From Manduca sexta (taxonomy: Eukaryota; Arthropoda; Insecta; Lepidoptera; Sphingidae): DNA of 64,000 nucleotides. The notes beneath the pieces were generated by a model. It made no database searches and was not told where the DNA came from. It saw only the letters and a program-made list of their open reading frames with translations. Where the stretch lies: positions 11,315,170 to 11,379,169 of the forward strand of contig NC_051134.1 in the NCBI RefSeq assembly GCF_014839805.1, in the 5' to 3' direction. Positions 10,690 through 21,925 of this stretch are shown here, one piece after another. Each line of letters opens with the position of its first letter. Position 1 is the stretch's first letter. Position numbers and translations under genes: made by a program.

Positions 10690-10811
10690 GCTGAGAGAAA
10701 TTCTACACCGTTTTTTCACTTACAGGAAGCTACTTTACTCCTGAATTCTATAGATTAATTCTTATCCCGGAAAATATTTTTCACACGGGTGGAGCTGCAG
10801 GCAAAAGCTAG
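10690..10811 (+). mobile_element. Helitron-like 3' end
   Basis: It ends in the motif cacgggtggagctgcaggca then aaagctag, with CTAG at 10808-10811 followed by T. The upstream block cttatcccggaaaatatttt is shared with 42143-42337. The 5' end is not resolved. Confidence 0.7.
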
Positions 10812-11416
10812 TATTAGTATAATATAGTACGGATGTATGTACGTTGCAGTAATGGGAATAAAGTTATCCCGCCCCCTTCTTCCTCTTTCCGTAGACTAAT
10901 GACATTTGATTCCTATAGCATTGTAAATATTGGCGACGATCGCTTGCCATTACATACACATGTACCTCAAAAGGTAAGTACCTCAAATATAAGCAGATAA
11001 ATCCGTCAGGTATTATTTTGCCAAACGAAATAAAAATCGATTCCCAAATAATTACAATTAATAAAAGTAACAATGAAAAATTTCAAACAAATATTGAAAT
11101 ACCTTCTTTTTCCTTTTGAATATAGTTCTATACTCTTGCTAATTCTAGGTATTACAGATTATTATTCTTATCTACCTAGTGAGTAAAGTCTAGAAGACTT
11201 CCTTTTTAATTAAATTAATGTTCATAAACGAAACGGAAAATTTGATTTCACTGAAAACAATTAAGGTAGCTTAATAATTCAATATAATTTTCGCGATTCT
11301 TCAACGAATAAGTAACCAGAGTGTAGAAATGATTAGTGCCTTTAATGATAATCCGTCAATTCCAATTATTTCCTACTAGCTTTTGATCGCGGGTTAGACT
11401 GTGGGAACAAATCTCT
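10812..11416. other. AT-rich DNA, nothing recognised
   Basis: I see no supported feature. The small minus-strand frame at 10864-11073 has no recognisable motif. Confidence 0.5.
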
Positions 11417-11510
11417 CTTTGTTTATCTGACAGCTTGCTGTTTGTTTTGTTATCTCAGCTTTGTTTATCTGACAGCTTGCTGTTTGTTCAGCTTTGTTTA
11501 TCTGACAGCC
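11417..11510 (+). repeat. Short tandem repeat, 2.5 units
   Basis: A 30-base core starting ctttgtttatctgacagc occurs at 11417-11446 and again, identical, at 11459-11488. A truncated third copy is at 11492-11510. The spacers differ (12 and 3 bases), so unit length is uneven. Confidence 0.9.
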
Positions 11511-13485
11511 AACTAGATTCAAGTTTTATCTCTATATGAGCCAATCACAACGGCCCTATGTGTACGCACTGCGAAGGCTGCCATACCGCCAGCACTGAGA
11601 AACAGACTTGTTCTCACAGCATTAATCCGTCCTTAGATAAATAACGTCTATGAATAAGGGGGTAACGATTTGTAGCGCCATCTGTATAATCTCAGTGCCA
11701 TATGTTTTTCAAAATGGGCTTTAATAATATAATTATTTTCTACGGGACCAAATTACCGCGATAAAAAATAAGCAAAATGTATCGTTATAAACGAACAGAT
11801 TGATAGCGAATTATGCTAAAGAAGTTTTTACTAAAAAAAGATAATTCACGCGGGCGGAACAACAAAAAGTTAGTAACTAAAATGATAATACTATGACGTA
11901 TCATTCCACATACTAAAAAAACTATTAGTAAAAGTATTTGTACAATTTTCACTATTTTTAAACAAGGGCAGAAAAATCTAAAATAGGTACAAAAATCCAA
12001 TTTATTTCCGACTCATTTTTGTCAAACACAACCAGTTTACGAAAAGTTACAATATCAACAAAGAACGCAATTTAATAAATATAATATTTCACTTTGTATC
12101 CTCTGAGAAGTGAACTCCGCATATTTTAAATCTAATTACTAGAGAGTCAAACTTTCTTAATATCTTATGCCGTACTTACTTTCTAATGGCTGTTTCTGTA
12201 TTCGACAGGTAAGTTACTTATTTAAAGGATTAAATATGTCATAAAATTTTAGAAATTATTCTTAATAATAAAATTAAATTTCTTTATTAACATTTGTGAA
12301 TAAAATAATTATGTATAATAATCTGACGTCTTCTTAGTCAAATTATAATAATTTACTTAACAAATAACTTTTATTTCACGATAAAAATCTGTCATTACTC
12401 CCATAACATTCAATTCTCTATATGTATGAAAAGTTCTAGAATATACCAAAATCGAGATATCGTTGAAAATCTGGATAACAAATTAGTTTTCCAAATATCT
12501 GTACGATTCACTATGATGGATAGAAAAGTGGCACTACGCGTAAAGGCTTGGATTTATTTAGAAAATTGTGCACTACGCTTTGTACGGCGAGATGGGGTAC
12601 AGTCAGGAAAGAAATAAAGATTACAATAATTTTAGTTATCTTAAAGACGTTTGCTGCATTTATATACATGGAGCCTCAATTATTATTTACGTGCATGTTA
12701 ACCGTCAGCTAACAATAACCATGTTGTTAATTCAACAAACACTAATACTTATTACGTCTTCACTTTTCTTTCCCTAAGTTTTTTTATTACGTCAGAACTC
12801 GGACATTTATGAATCGATTTGAAAAATTCTTATTTTATTCGAAAGAATATACCTCCAGATTAGTTCCAAAGATTTTTTTCAGAATCGCTTCAGTAGTTTG
12901 GTTTTAAAACTAAATTAACTTAAATAATTATGTCGTCCAAATATACGAAATTGCGAATTTTGTTTTCTTGTGGAATTTTTATTGTATATGACAAGTAAAA
13001 GAGATACTACTCACACTACATTTTATTTTACACCAATCATGTCAACTGCAATACCTCAGTATCACTACCTACGCGGAACTCCACGTGGGGAACTCCCCAC
13101 CCGACGATAGTACATAGGACCTGCAAACTTCGACGTGGTAATGCTAATCCAAGATCCATTTGGATATATGCATTCATGTTTCTTTATAAACTTAGTTTTA
13201 ACTTTGTAGAGACTTGTAAAAGGAAAGTTGTTATGCACCTTTCAGTGTGTACAAACGAGTAAATAATATTATATAAATTATTGTATGAATTATTCAAATA
13301 AGGGAGACAGTAGCTTGGCTGTATGGTTGATAATGAATAGAGTAGTTGACCACTTTTTTATATACATTTATCAACAATGTATGTCATTCAAAAACTTGCG
13401 ATGTAAGTGTGTATATATGATGAATCGATTAATAATATTTAATTAAACGAAATTAATACGGATCGCTTATTATTAGGATACCTAC
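11511..13485. other. AT-rich DNA, nothing recognised
   Basis: No reading frame here exceeds about 70 codons and none is convincing. The stretch at 11520-11720 is less AT-rich and contains a block reading gtctatgaataaggg that also appears, inverted, near 26710. It may be an unrecognised MITE. Confidence 0.45.
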
Positions 13486-13762
13486 TTTTATATGAAACAA
13501 TTTTTCGGATTTAATCGCGATTTTTTTATATCATATTTTTTCCAACGTACCTTCAGTTACAACACTAATAAATTATTGTAGGTAGATATTGTAACGTTGA
13601 CTATTCGGACGACCAACACCTCAGTCCACTCCGTGATCATTAAAGCTGCAAAGTCTTCAAAACGTTACGTCGGAAGAAAATTATAATATAAAAAACCAAT
13701 ATAAAATCCAAAAAATTGTTTCATTTCGGTATCTAACATTCGCGTAAACATGAGAAGTTATT
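13486..13762 (-). mobile_element. Palindromic MITE, family E (copy 3)
   Basis: It runs opposite to copy 2. The right end carries aacattcgcgtaaacatgag. Inside are ggtagatattgtaacgttga, accaacacctcagtcc, ctgcaaagtcttcaaaacgt and aaaatccaaaaaattgtttc. The left arm is present but degraded (tttttcggatttaatcgcga). Confidence 0.8.
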
Positions 13763-15651
13763 AAGGAAACCCATTTGCTTATTTGCCAGATTATGCCCTT
13801 TTTGGGCACGTATTCTATATTTTTGATATAAAATTGTGTCGCTTACTATACTGTGGACGACAGGTGTGCCGAGCAGTTGAATTCTAAATGCTAACATTTA
13901 AATTCCCTTTTATGTCAACTTTAAGAATCGCTTCTATTGATATTTAGTCACTACTTGAACCTTGCAATGTTACGCTGCAAAGCGGAATTGGAAAATGCAT
14001 ATTTAGAGGCGATAACGATTGGTTTAAGTAAGGCCTGCTTGCACAATAAGTTACTCAACACAAGAAATTTTAAACGTAGTTAAAGCCTTGTACAGTCCTG
14101 ACTATGATCAGTAAAAAAATTACAACACTTTTGAATGTGTGTAAGCAAGCTTAATAATATAAAACTATAATAAAAATTGTAAACAATATATTCTTTGGAG
14201 AACTGTACTCATTGTTTAACTATAGGGGTGCACGTTATCACACGCTTTATAAACATTCAGTTTATGTATTTTTTTGAAAAACAAACAGGTGTTCATTGTA
14301 TACAACTAAATACGAACATATATACTTAAAATTTTATAAACATATAATTACATTCTTCACAGATTATAAACTAAGTACCTATTATTTTCAGGTGCGAGCG
14401 AAAAATTTACAATAAAAACAAGAGTGGTGACAAATTAAATTTTACATACTATAACTTATACTAAAAGTATAAGTTGTGCAGATGAGAAATATTCACTAAT
14501 AAGTATACGCTAGTAATTGTAAATAAGAACGAAATTTGAATAATCAAAATTTACTCTATAATATTCGAATTTATAAAATATTAACACTGATTGATACATA
14601 TTAAATAGCGCAAGCTCTTGCTTAAGCATACAATTTTAGATATTTGTGACTTATATTTAAGACGCATGTGCGTATTACTAAAAAAATCTAAAATTCATCC
14701 CCAAGGGTGTTTAAAGCCTCCCGACTATAAAATTTTAATACTGCGCGATAAGTTTTCGATTCGTCCAACATAGTTTCAGTTTTATTAGTCATTCTGAATA
14801 GTTTAATAATAAACAAGTGCCTAAATACATATAAATTAAAATTTTAAGACGTCGTAAAGAATAACCATTCCATGAGACGTGACTGTAATCTGTTTAGATT
14901 CTAGATGCCTAACAGAGATGTTATTTGGATGGATTTTTATGTTCAGAAATTATATTGAAATACCACAACATAACGTCGCACTTACCTATGCGTTACATTA
15001 GCGCTCTATACGCCAACGCTGGTAGTGCAAGTTCCTTGAATAAAACTTGTATTTATTGATAAAAGCTGTTTCAGTTATTTGTTATTTTCATAATCTACTT
15101 AGGCTTTAACAAAATAAACATACATACAATGGACGCGTCATTGACGATATTAAGAATACAAATTGCAAATGTTTTCTCGTCTTATTATTTAATGAAATTG
15201 GGTTTAAAATCTCTGAATATTCACTAAATATTTTATTTTACGATTATCTGTGTGTATTCACCATTTTTTTATGATATTCCGATCACGTGTAAAAATTACA
15301 TTAACTTAAATCAGAATACAGATACTGAACAAGTTACCTGAATATATATTGCCAGCTTGGAATACCAATATATTCAAGAATGGACTTGACATACATTCCG
15401 AATTTAAAAAACAATTAAAGATTACCAGGGTAAGGACGCTTATCAATTTCTTATTACTGCTTGTCTGAAAATAAATAAAGTGATATCGTTTTGTCCATTT
15501 CTTTGTTGTTCAGCTTCCTTTGTCACTGAACAATCTGTGCTACTTTTGCTAAAAATAGTCACATATTATCTACCTTTTTCCGCAGCTACCACGCACTAAA
15601 TAAAGTCGTAAAAATACTGTACTATAATACCAATACAAGTACCCATAGGTC
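13763..15651. other. AT-rich DNA, nothing recognised
   Basis: I see no reading frame of note and no repeat family member. Confidence 0.5.
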
Positions 15652-15837
15652 ATTTCATTCACGAAGACGCGTTTCACCAGTTTATAAGCGGGGCGTTGCG
15701 GGGTGTCGCGGGGTAAGGGGACTGATCCAAGGCTCAGCCTCGATGCTATGTATCGTAGTGTGCGTGTATACTCATTCTACTCACGCACACTGTAAGTTAT
15801 TAGTGAAAGTAGTGGGGCGCGTCTTCGCAGATGAAAT
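15652..15837. mobile_element. Small MITE carrying a G-quadruplex motif
   Basis: Inverted ends lie at 15652-15671 and 15818-15837 (17 of 20 matching) and contain cgaagacgcg. Inside is a second hairpin, agtgtgcgtg at 15757-15766 pairing with cacgcacact at 15782-15791. The interior is far GC-richer than the surroundings. I see no second copy in this window and no clear target duplication. Confidence 0.6.
15690..15720 (+). other. Putative G-quadruplex motif
   Basis: Four GGGG runs at 15690-15693, 15700-15703, 15710-15713 and 15717-15720 are separated by loops of 6, 6 and 3 bases. This meets the standard intramolecular G4 pattern with four-tetrad potential, and it stands out in AT-rich DNA. Confidence 0.85.
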
Positions 15838-18412
15838 TATTTATTATATTGATAAAGGACTTTAATTTTTGGGAAGATTAATTAGTAATATTTTAAATTG
15901 TTTTGTAAAATTAGATGAACACTTCTGTAAGAGTTGTCGGTTACTAACGTCATACTTATATGTACAGTCAGCTACAAAAATAGCTGAACAAATTCGAAAT
16001 TTCAAATCATCCTGAAACTTTTGTGTCCTTATTAATAATTGTTTTTTCTTCACTAATATAAACTTCAACTCCTCCCTATCTTCCTATTTCATTATTTTGT
16101 TGTGGGATAAAGAGAAATAAATTAGTGTTCTGTGAGACTCGCCGAAAGATGCACCGCTAGATATCATAAAATTCTGCTGATCCTGGCTTACAGGAGTTGT
16201 AGTGGTTGGTTTGAAGGCAGGAAAAGACTTCAAAGGGTTGACTTTATTTTGAATAAAGAATCAATAACATTGTGATTGAAGTGAATTTTTATAGAACAGT
16301 TTTAAAGTTTTGATTTTGTTCAACTACATTTGTGACTGATTGTACACCCTGCTAGATCCACGCGTGTTTAAAAATATCAGATATCTATTACATAGGTCCA
16401 TTAGTCAGTATTATTGGTATATATTAACACAGGATCATCAGCCCTACTCGAAACTAATTTAATAGAAAAATCTTTGAATTGTACGAATTTAAAAAAGGGT
16501 CCTTTCCGCATATCCGCATACCTATACGTGACAGGTGTCTCTTAAAAAGAAATAGAGTCCACGTAAGCTGCAGTAAATAACGAAAATGAAATACCCACGA
16601 TCCCAAGAACTCTTCGTTGGTGATAAAATAGCCCGTAATTTTGTACCGAGCAATAAATAATCATTTTTGGGCTCAGATAAGACCCTAATTTGATTTTTTA
16701 TACAAATAACATGATAATTCACTAAGTAATTCTTGACTAACAACTAAATCCTAAATGCTCGGCCGGTAAATTAAAAAAAAAACTTGTATTATCACCTAGG
16801 TTTCCAAGCCAGAAGAGCATAAGTTTTATTAAAAATGTCTTTTTAATACCGTATAAAAAGAACTTTGAAATAAAATGGAGCTTTAAATTAATTTATCTCC
16901 AAAGAAGAGGTTTCAGTTGATGACATTTTAATTTATTAAACAAATAATTATAAAAAACTAAAATACTCCCATAAAAGGTTTTGAAATCTCACAACTCTTA
17001 ACTGAAGAGATTGGATGTGACGTTAAATCAAATCTGTAAAAAGGCAATTAGTATTTAAATTTATTTTTAACTCACAAACGATATGGCTATTATAAGAAAA
17101 GTGTGTGTGTGTGCGTATCTGCATTTCAGTCTGGCAGCGTAGCCCCTATAAGAATCTCCGATTTTGCGGTTTTATTTGTTTTAAAAGCTTATGTGATCGA
17201 TATATTTAAATAAATGTTATCTATATCTTTTCTTAAGGTTCATTCTTACTTCATACAATACTATCGAATACTAACAAAGCCCTCAGTCTTATAGCTACGA
17301 AAACGTAACAGCAGATAGAACGTAATCAGCGTGATGCAGTTACTTTAGGTTTATATGGATACAGAATATAGATTTTATTTTTATCGTTTTAAACTTCGTT
17401 GTCAAATGGATGCCAGCGGAAGTTCAATCACACTATATATTTGTAGGTTAGAAAGATCATATAGGTTTAAAAACATTGAAATTTATTTCGTTTTTTATGT
17501 ATAGGCGAAGCTAGAACCTACACTGTTCACATTTAACTAAACACCAATAGTTTTAATTTCCAAAACATCAGGATATGTAGAAAGTTTCATTTCAGAAAGT
17601 CATTATAAATGTGCATTGTGCAATCAGATTTTTTTATATATATAAATGACAAAGTTATGACTAGTACATTTTTTCATAAAACCTGCGTAAAATTGTGCAC
17701 AGATCATATAGTAATAGTAACAAATATTATGTAAATCACTCGTCGGATTCATGTTCATCAATGAATACTAAATATCCGTAGAAAACCACTACTTAATAAG
17801 TGACAATAAGACATAGTAAACACTATCAAGATGTATGAATTGACTAATATTTATGTTTTAAAATTAGAATTATTAATAAATGTAACTTTTGACCCATAAA
17901 TTTCCATTTTTACGTTTAGCCTTATGACATCGTAGTTTTTTTTTTAGCCAAATACGTGTTCAGCATCGGCAGCAGATATCGCATTTATTTTTAAATTAAA
18001 ATCTAGTGGTGCATTTTCTATAAATAGATTTTTAATAATTACATTATTAATGTCAAGTGAGTAATTTAAGTGTCATAAATAAAAATACCATATTCGCCCA
18101 CGTACAAAAGATTTTTATTTCCTCATCCATCGTTTAAAACTACAATTTAATATTAATAAAAACTTGGAAAAAGAGTAACGAACTGCAATGGCTCGAGTAT
18201 AATAGTTCATCTACTTTCTTAAGCACTTTAAACCCCATTTTGATTGCGGCTTGGAACAAGATTATGCTATCTTAGACAAGACTGTCTTGGTTTTAAAAAG
18301 AAACAACTAAGTATCGTGCAATGTCTCTGTGCAGGACACCTTGTCTAAGTTTTTAATTAATAATAAATGTTTTTGTTATTCTATAAAAAATGTTTTGAAT
18401 ACAATCTATAAT
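15838..18412. other. AT-rich DNA, nothing recognised
   Basis: A (GT)n run at about 17099-17113 is the only simple repeat of note. No gene or repeat family is supported. Confidence 0.5.
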
Positions 18413-18705
18413 GGTTTATGTTTAAGCGAATGTTAAGCATTGAAATAAAATAATTTACGGATTTTATCACTATTTAAGTATATTATTATTTTCTCCCGTT
18501 GTTTCGAAGACTTTGCAGCCTTCATGATCACGGGGCGGACTGAGGTGTTGGTCATCCGCAAATCAAACTTACAATATCTACCTACATTTGCCAAACTTTG
18601 CCTCCGAAAAATGCCAAAGCTGCTAAGTCTTTGGAATGACGGGAGAGAATAATATTATAAATAACCGCGATAAAATATATAAATAGTTTCAACACAACCT
18701 ATAAT
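18413..18705 (+). mobile_element. Palindromic MITE, family E (copy 4, most complete)
   Basis: Both arms are present: tatgtttaagcgaatgttaa at the left, and at the right the inverse including gacgggagagaataatatta, aaccgcgataaaat and aaatagtttca. The core has gactttgcagccttcatgat, cggggcggactgaggtgttg and caatatctacctacattt. The structure is a long imperfect foldback with no coding sequence. Confidence 0.85.
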
Positions 18706-18865
18706 TTGCGATATTTTGTACTAGCAGCGTAGGTTTATTTATTAGGGTACATAATCTTTAAATCCTCTTCCATCACATCAATACCAAAGTATTTCATATG
18801 TATAAATTATGTTTTATGTAATTATCACTCCGTTAATTAAATTTTATTCATCCTTACATATTTAA

Positions 18866-19012
18866 AACAAAGTCACCCGCCGCGACTGTCTATTTGTCTG
18901 AACGCGAACTCAAGAACTACCGAACGGAATTCCATTTATGGATATAGCTTGAGACCCTGCGACTGAAACTTATAAAGGTAATTGGCAGGCGAAAAGATAC
19001 ACAACATATAAA
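18866..19012 (+). mobile_element. Helitron-like 5' part
   Basis: The opening acaaagtcacccgccgcgac, then tgtctatttgtctgaacgcg and aactaccgaacgga, match the 5' half of the 38775-38944 copy. The 3' motif is absent. Confidence 0.5.
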
Positions 19013-19186
19013 AATAATGATAAAAATTGTGATTTAATGCTTTAATTATATGAGACCTCAACATGCAAATTAAAATATTTGTACAGCGGGAGAATACAGA
19101 TTATACTATTTAGACTCCTCTCTAGTTAGGCTAAATTAAAAAAAAATAATATTAGAAGGAAAATATAATAACTTATTAATGTGGCC

Positions 19187-19399
19187 AAGGTCAGGGGGCC
19201 CTACGCCGTCTATAGGGGCGAATGCGTCTTTTGGCAATTACGGGCGTTCTATTCAAAGGACAGCTTCAATAGCCGTGTAGGTCAGAGAGTCATGAAATAC
19301 CCTATTTACCTATACAACCATCAAAGCTGTCCTTCGGTTAGAAAACCCGTGATTGCAAAAAGACGGATATCTGTAGACGGAATAGGGTCCCCTGGCCTT
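19187..19399. mobile_element. Foldback element with ~85-bp inverted repeats
   Basis: Arm 19187-19272 pairs imperfectly with 19318-19399. Both contain, in opposite sense, an aaggncagggg terminus, a ccctacgccgtct-like block, cttttngcaat, acggg and aaggacagctt. Only 45 bases separate the arms. The CAGGGG start is reminiscent of hAT ends, but no 8-bp duplication is visible, so the class is open. An open frame of 112 codons across it (19181-19519) is a by-product of the GC-rich arms. Confidence 0.7.
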
Positions 19400-19856
19400 A
19401 CACAATACTCTGCAAAATTTATAGAAAATACATCAATAAGGGCTCTTCCACATAGATATTCAACTTTGGCACTTCGGTGTGATTACGAGTCCTGGTCCTG
19501 GATTATAGTTGCTAATTAATGTTAGAAACTAAATTAAAATGTCATTAATGCCAATTTAGTATTTTAGGTCGAGCGGTTCATATATTAAGTTTCGGAATCT
19601 CTGTTAATTTCTAGGAAGTGATTAACCTGTAATAGGTCTACTTTTTGTCGAATAAATCTTAAATGTTGGATAATTTTGAACTTTGAATGTTATGGATTCC
19701 AAAACTAATAAAATTGGGAGGAAAGTAATTGCTATTATGTTTTATAATTATTTTGTTCAGCAAATATATCTTATTGTAAAAACCGTACATAACTTAAGTT
19801 ATTCAGCATTTTTTTTGTTTAATTTTCATTTTCTCCATTATTACATAAGATTCCAC
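19400..19856. other. Unassigned DNA
   Basis: The first 100 bases right of the foldback remain open in one frame but show no motif. The rest is AT-rich with nothing recognised. Confidence 0.4.
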
Positions 19857-20021
19857 CAGTGGCGAAGAGTCTATATAATCCGATGCCTGCCGGCTTCCTT
19901 TTCGTAACTTATGTAAAATCTAATTATCATTAGCACGATTTGCAAACCACATTCATGCGTATTAGTAGTACCTATATGTTGTGTCGGATTTCCTTTTGGA
20001 AAATGTCACCCCTCGCTATTG
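19857..20021 (+). mobile_element. hAT-like MITE, family M (copy 2)
   Basis: It starts CAGTGGCGAAGAGTC and runs through tataatccgatgcctgccgg, ttatgtaaaatctaattatc, atttgcaaaccacattcatg and attagtag to a worn end, tgtcacccctcgctattg. The same blocks in the same order occur at 32033-32215. It is non-coding, and no clear target duplication remains. Confidence 0.8.
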
Positions 20022-20039
20022 TTAAACACACAATCTATA

Positions 20040-20084
20040 TTTTTTTTATTTATTATATACAATCTATATAATAAATAAAAAAAA
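20040..20084. repeat. 20-bp perfect AT inverted repeat
   Basis: Arms at 20040-20059 and 20065-20084 are exact inverse copies around a five-base loop. Both are purely A and T, so they could arise by snap-back replication. They lie between the family M copy and the next inverted-repeat element. Confidence 0.85.
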
Positions 20085-20114
20085 AGAATAAAAAATGTTT
20101 TATATCTATTATTA

Positions 20115-20531
20115 CACAGGGTCATTTTGACATTGCGTTACTAAATGAAACCACATACACGACTTCACCTTTGCTGACACTGTGCCTAAAATCATCCATT
20201 AATAACGAATATTTTCACCAAACATCCCGGTTTTAGTTTTGTGAATTTTTGATCATTTTGTAATTTAATAAGAATATGGCGTGTGCGTGAGTGTATTTCT
20301 GAATGAAAGTATGATGTTGCTGTTGCAATGAATTCTTTTAAAGTGGCATTAGTGGCTTTAGGTAAACTTATTCGCGTAAAATTGAAATGTCATTTTATAA
20401 ATATTTATTTTGTTCGAAACTTACACTCTTTTATTTTACATCTACGGCTCAAGAAACTTATTGTAAAGTATTATTTCCAAATAGATAAGTATGTGGTTTC
20501 ATTTAATAACGCAATGTCAAAATGACTGTAT
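20115..20531. mobile_element. MITE, family N, with ~40-bp terminal inverted repeats (copy 1)
   Basis: Within arms at 20122-20158 and 20489-20525, 36 of 37 positions match. Each arm contains tcattttgacattgcgtta and aaatgaaaccacatac. The interior is AT-rich without a convincing reading frame, although a 65-codon frame at 20328-20525 runs into the right arm. A second, more diverged copy is at 44228-44548, so this is a true dispersed family. Terminal bases and target duplication are not certain: CAGGGTCATT at the left against CAGTCATT at the right. Confidence 0.85.
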
Positions 20532-20984
20532 TATAAAAAAAAACCTAGGGTTTTCTTAAAAATAATTTTATTATAACAGCGTTTAGCATATGCCAAACAT
20601 TTGCTGTAATTAGCTGAGATGATTAATTTTATATTTTTAAATCTAATACCGCGTTGGTCAGGTTTAATTAAATTCCGCCATAATATTCGTTTTGGCATTT
20701 ACAGATCGGCCACGCCTCCGGTTTACCAGATATTCGAGAAATTTCTAGCGTTTAATTGAAAGCGATTTTGGCTTAATTTCGAATGCTTTGGCGTATTGGT
20801 GTCTAGCATTTTAGAATTGTAAATGTAAGTATGTTATTTATCTAATAAAAAGCCGGCCTATATACTAGATGTAAGTATTTAATATCACTTCTTACAATCT
20901 ATTAATGCGGAAGTATGTGAAAATGTGTGGGAGATTTAATGTTGAACGGATCTAAATAAAATTTGACTTGCAGATAGATCGTAT
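20532..20984. other. AT-rich DNA, nothing recognised
   Basis: No feature is supported. Confidence 0.5.
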
Positions 20985-21925
20985 TCTCGTCTAACATATT
21001 ATAGGTTTGAAGTAAAACTATTTTAAGAATTTCATTGCCGTTTTTTGTATTATAATATTCTCCCCACATTTTGAAGGCTGCAGTCTTTACCAGCTATAAT
21101 TTTTTTTACATAAAATATATTATAGGATACTTTTTTCGTAGTAAAATACTATATGGGTCTTTTATACGGCGATTTTTTTTTTCGCGTCCGGACGCCAGTA
21201 AGAAAGATTTTTTATGCTTAGTAACCGAGTAAGATTTTTGTACGAAGTGTGTTTACGTGCCGCGTGGTGGAGAATTCTTTTCAACTAAACACGTTATTGT
21301 AACACGTACAAAAAATATCCCACAACCGCCGCGCTGGCCTAGTGCGGATTGACTGACTTCACATACCCTCAAAATTCCTATAGAGAACTTTTCAGGTATG
21401 CAAGTTTCCTCACGATGCTTTCCTTCACGGTTAAAGCCAGCGACACGTCACACAGAATACACACACAACATAAATCAGAGGTGCGACTTTGGGTTTGGAT
21501 TTGCGGACATTCGTCTCAGCAGTTCATTCCACTTTCAACTAGGCTATCGTCGCTTCGTAGCTGTGCAATGGGTAATAATATTTCACAGAGCTTTGTTACG
21601 TGTCCCGCTGGCAGCGCGGCGGATCATGATTAAACCTCGTTTTAAAGTAATAAACAAATTAATACTTTTGTTTGTTATAGTTGGCTTCATGTGGAACAGT
21701 GTTGAGAAAATGTATGCGCGTTATTTGATAGAAATTATATCTGGATATTTATCAATTTTTAATGAACGTCCCTTATAGATTTTTTCAATCTATCTCAAAA
21801 ATAAAGCAATTAGGACAAAGTTTATTATTATTTAGGCTACAAAGTCTTCAAAACTTCGAGAGAAAATTAAAATACCAAAATAATGTTATTGCGATGTCTA
21901 ATATTCGTATAAACATAAAAAAAAT
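20985..21925. mobile_element. Palindromic MITE, family E, split by insertions (copy 5)
   Basis: A left arm at about 20985-21110 (gaagtaaaactattttaaga, then attctccccacattttgaag) and a right arm at about 21836-21925 (gctacaaagtcttcaaaact, then tctaatattcgtataaacat) are the two ends of family E in correct inverse orientation. They are separated by about 730 bases instead of the usual ~150. The extra DNA includes SINE-1 at 21327-21561 and other unassigned sequence. Confidence 0.6.
21327..21561 (-). repeat. tRNA-headed SINE-1 (copy 2)
   Basis: This is a reverse-complement copy from cgctggcctagtgcggattg, through cctatagagaactttt, tttcctcacgatgctttcct and cctttcactt-like blocks, to aactaggctatcgtcgctt, which is the A-box region on the minus strand. 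The (ATT) tail and 3' end are trimmed. A-box and B-box equivalents are recognisable but mutated. Confidence 0.85.

Noticed and set aside
11417..11510. CRISPR-like direct repeats
   Set aside because: There are only two and a half units with very short uneven spacers, in a eukaryotic setting. This is a simple tandem duplication.
19181..19519. 112-codon open frame that might be a gene
   Set aside because: Its first two thirds are the two arms and loop of an inverted repeat (19187-19399). The frame has no recognisable motif, and openness follows from the less AT-rich arms.
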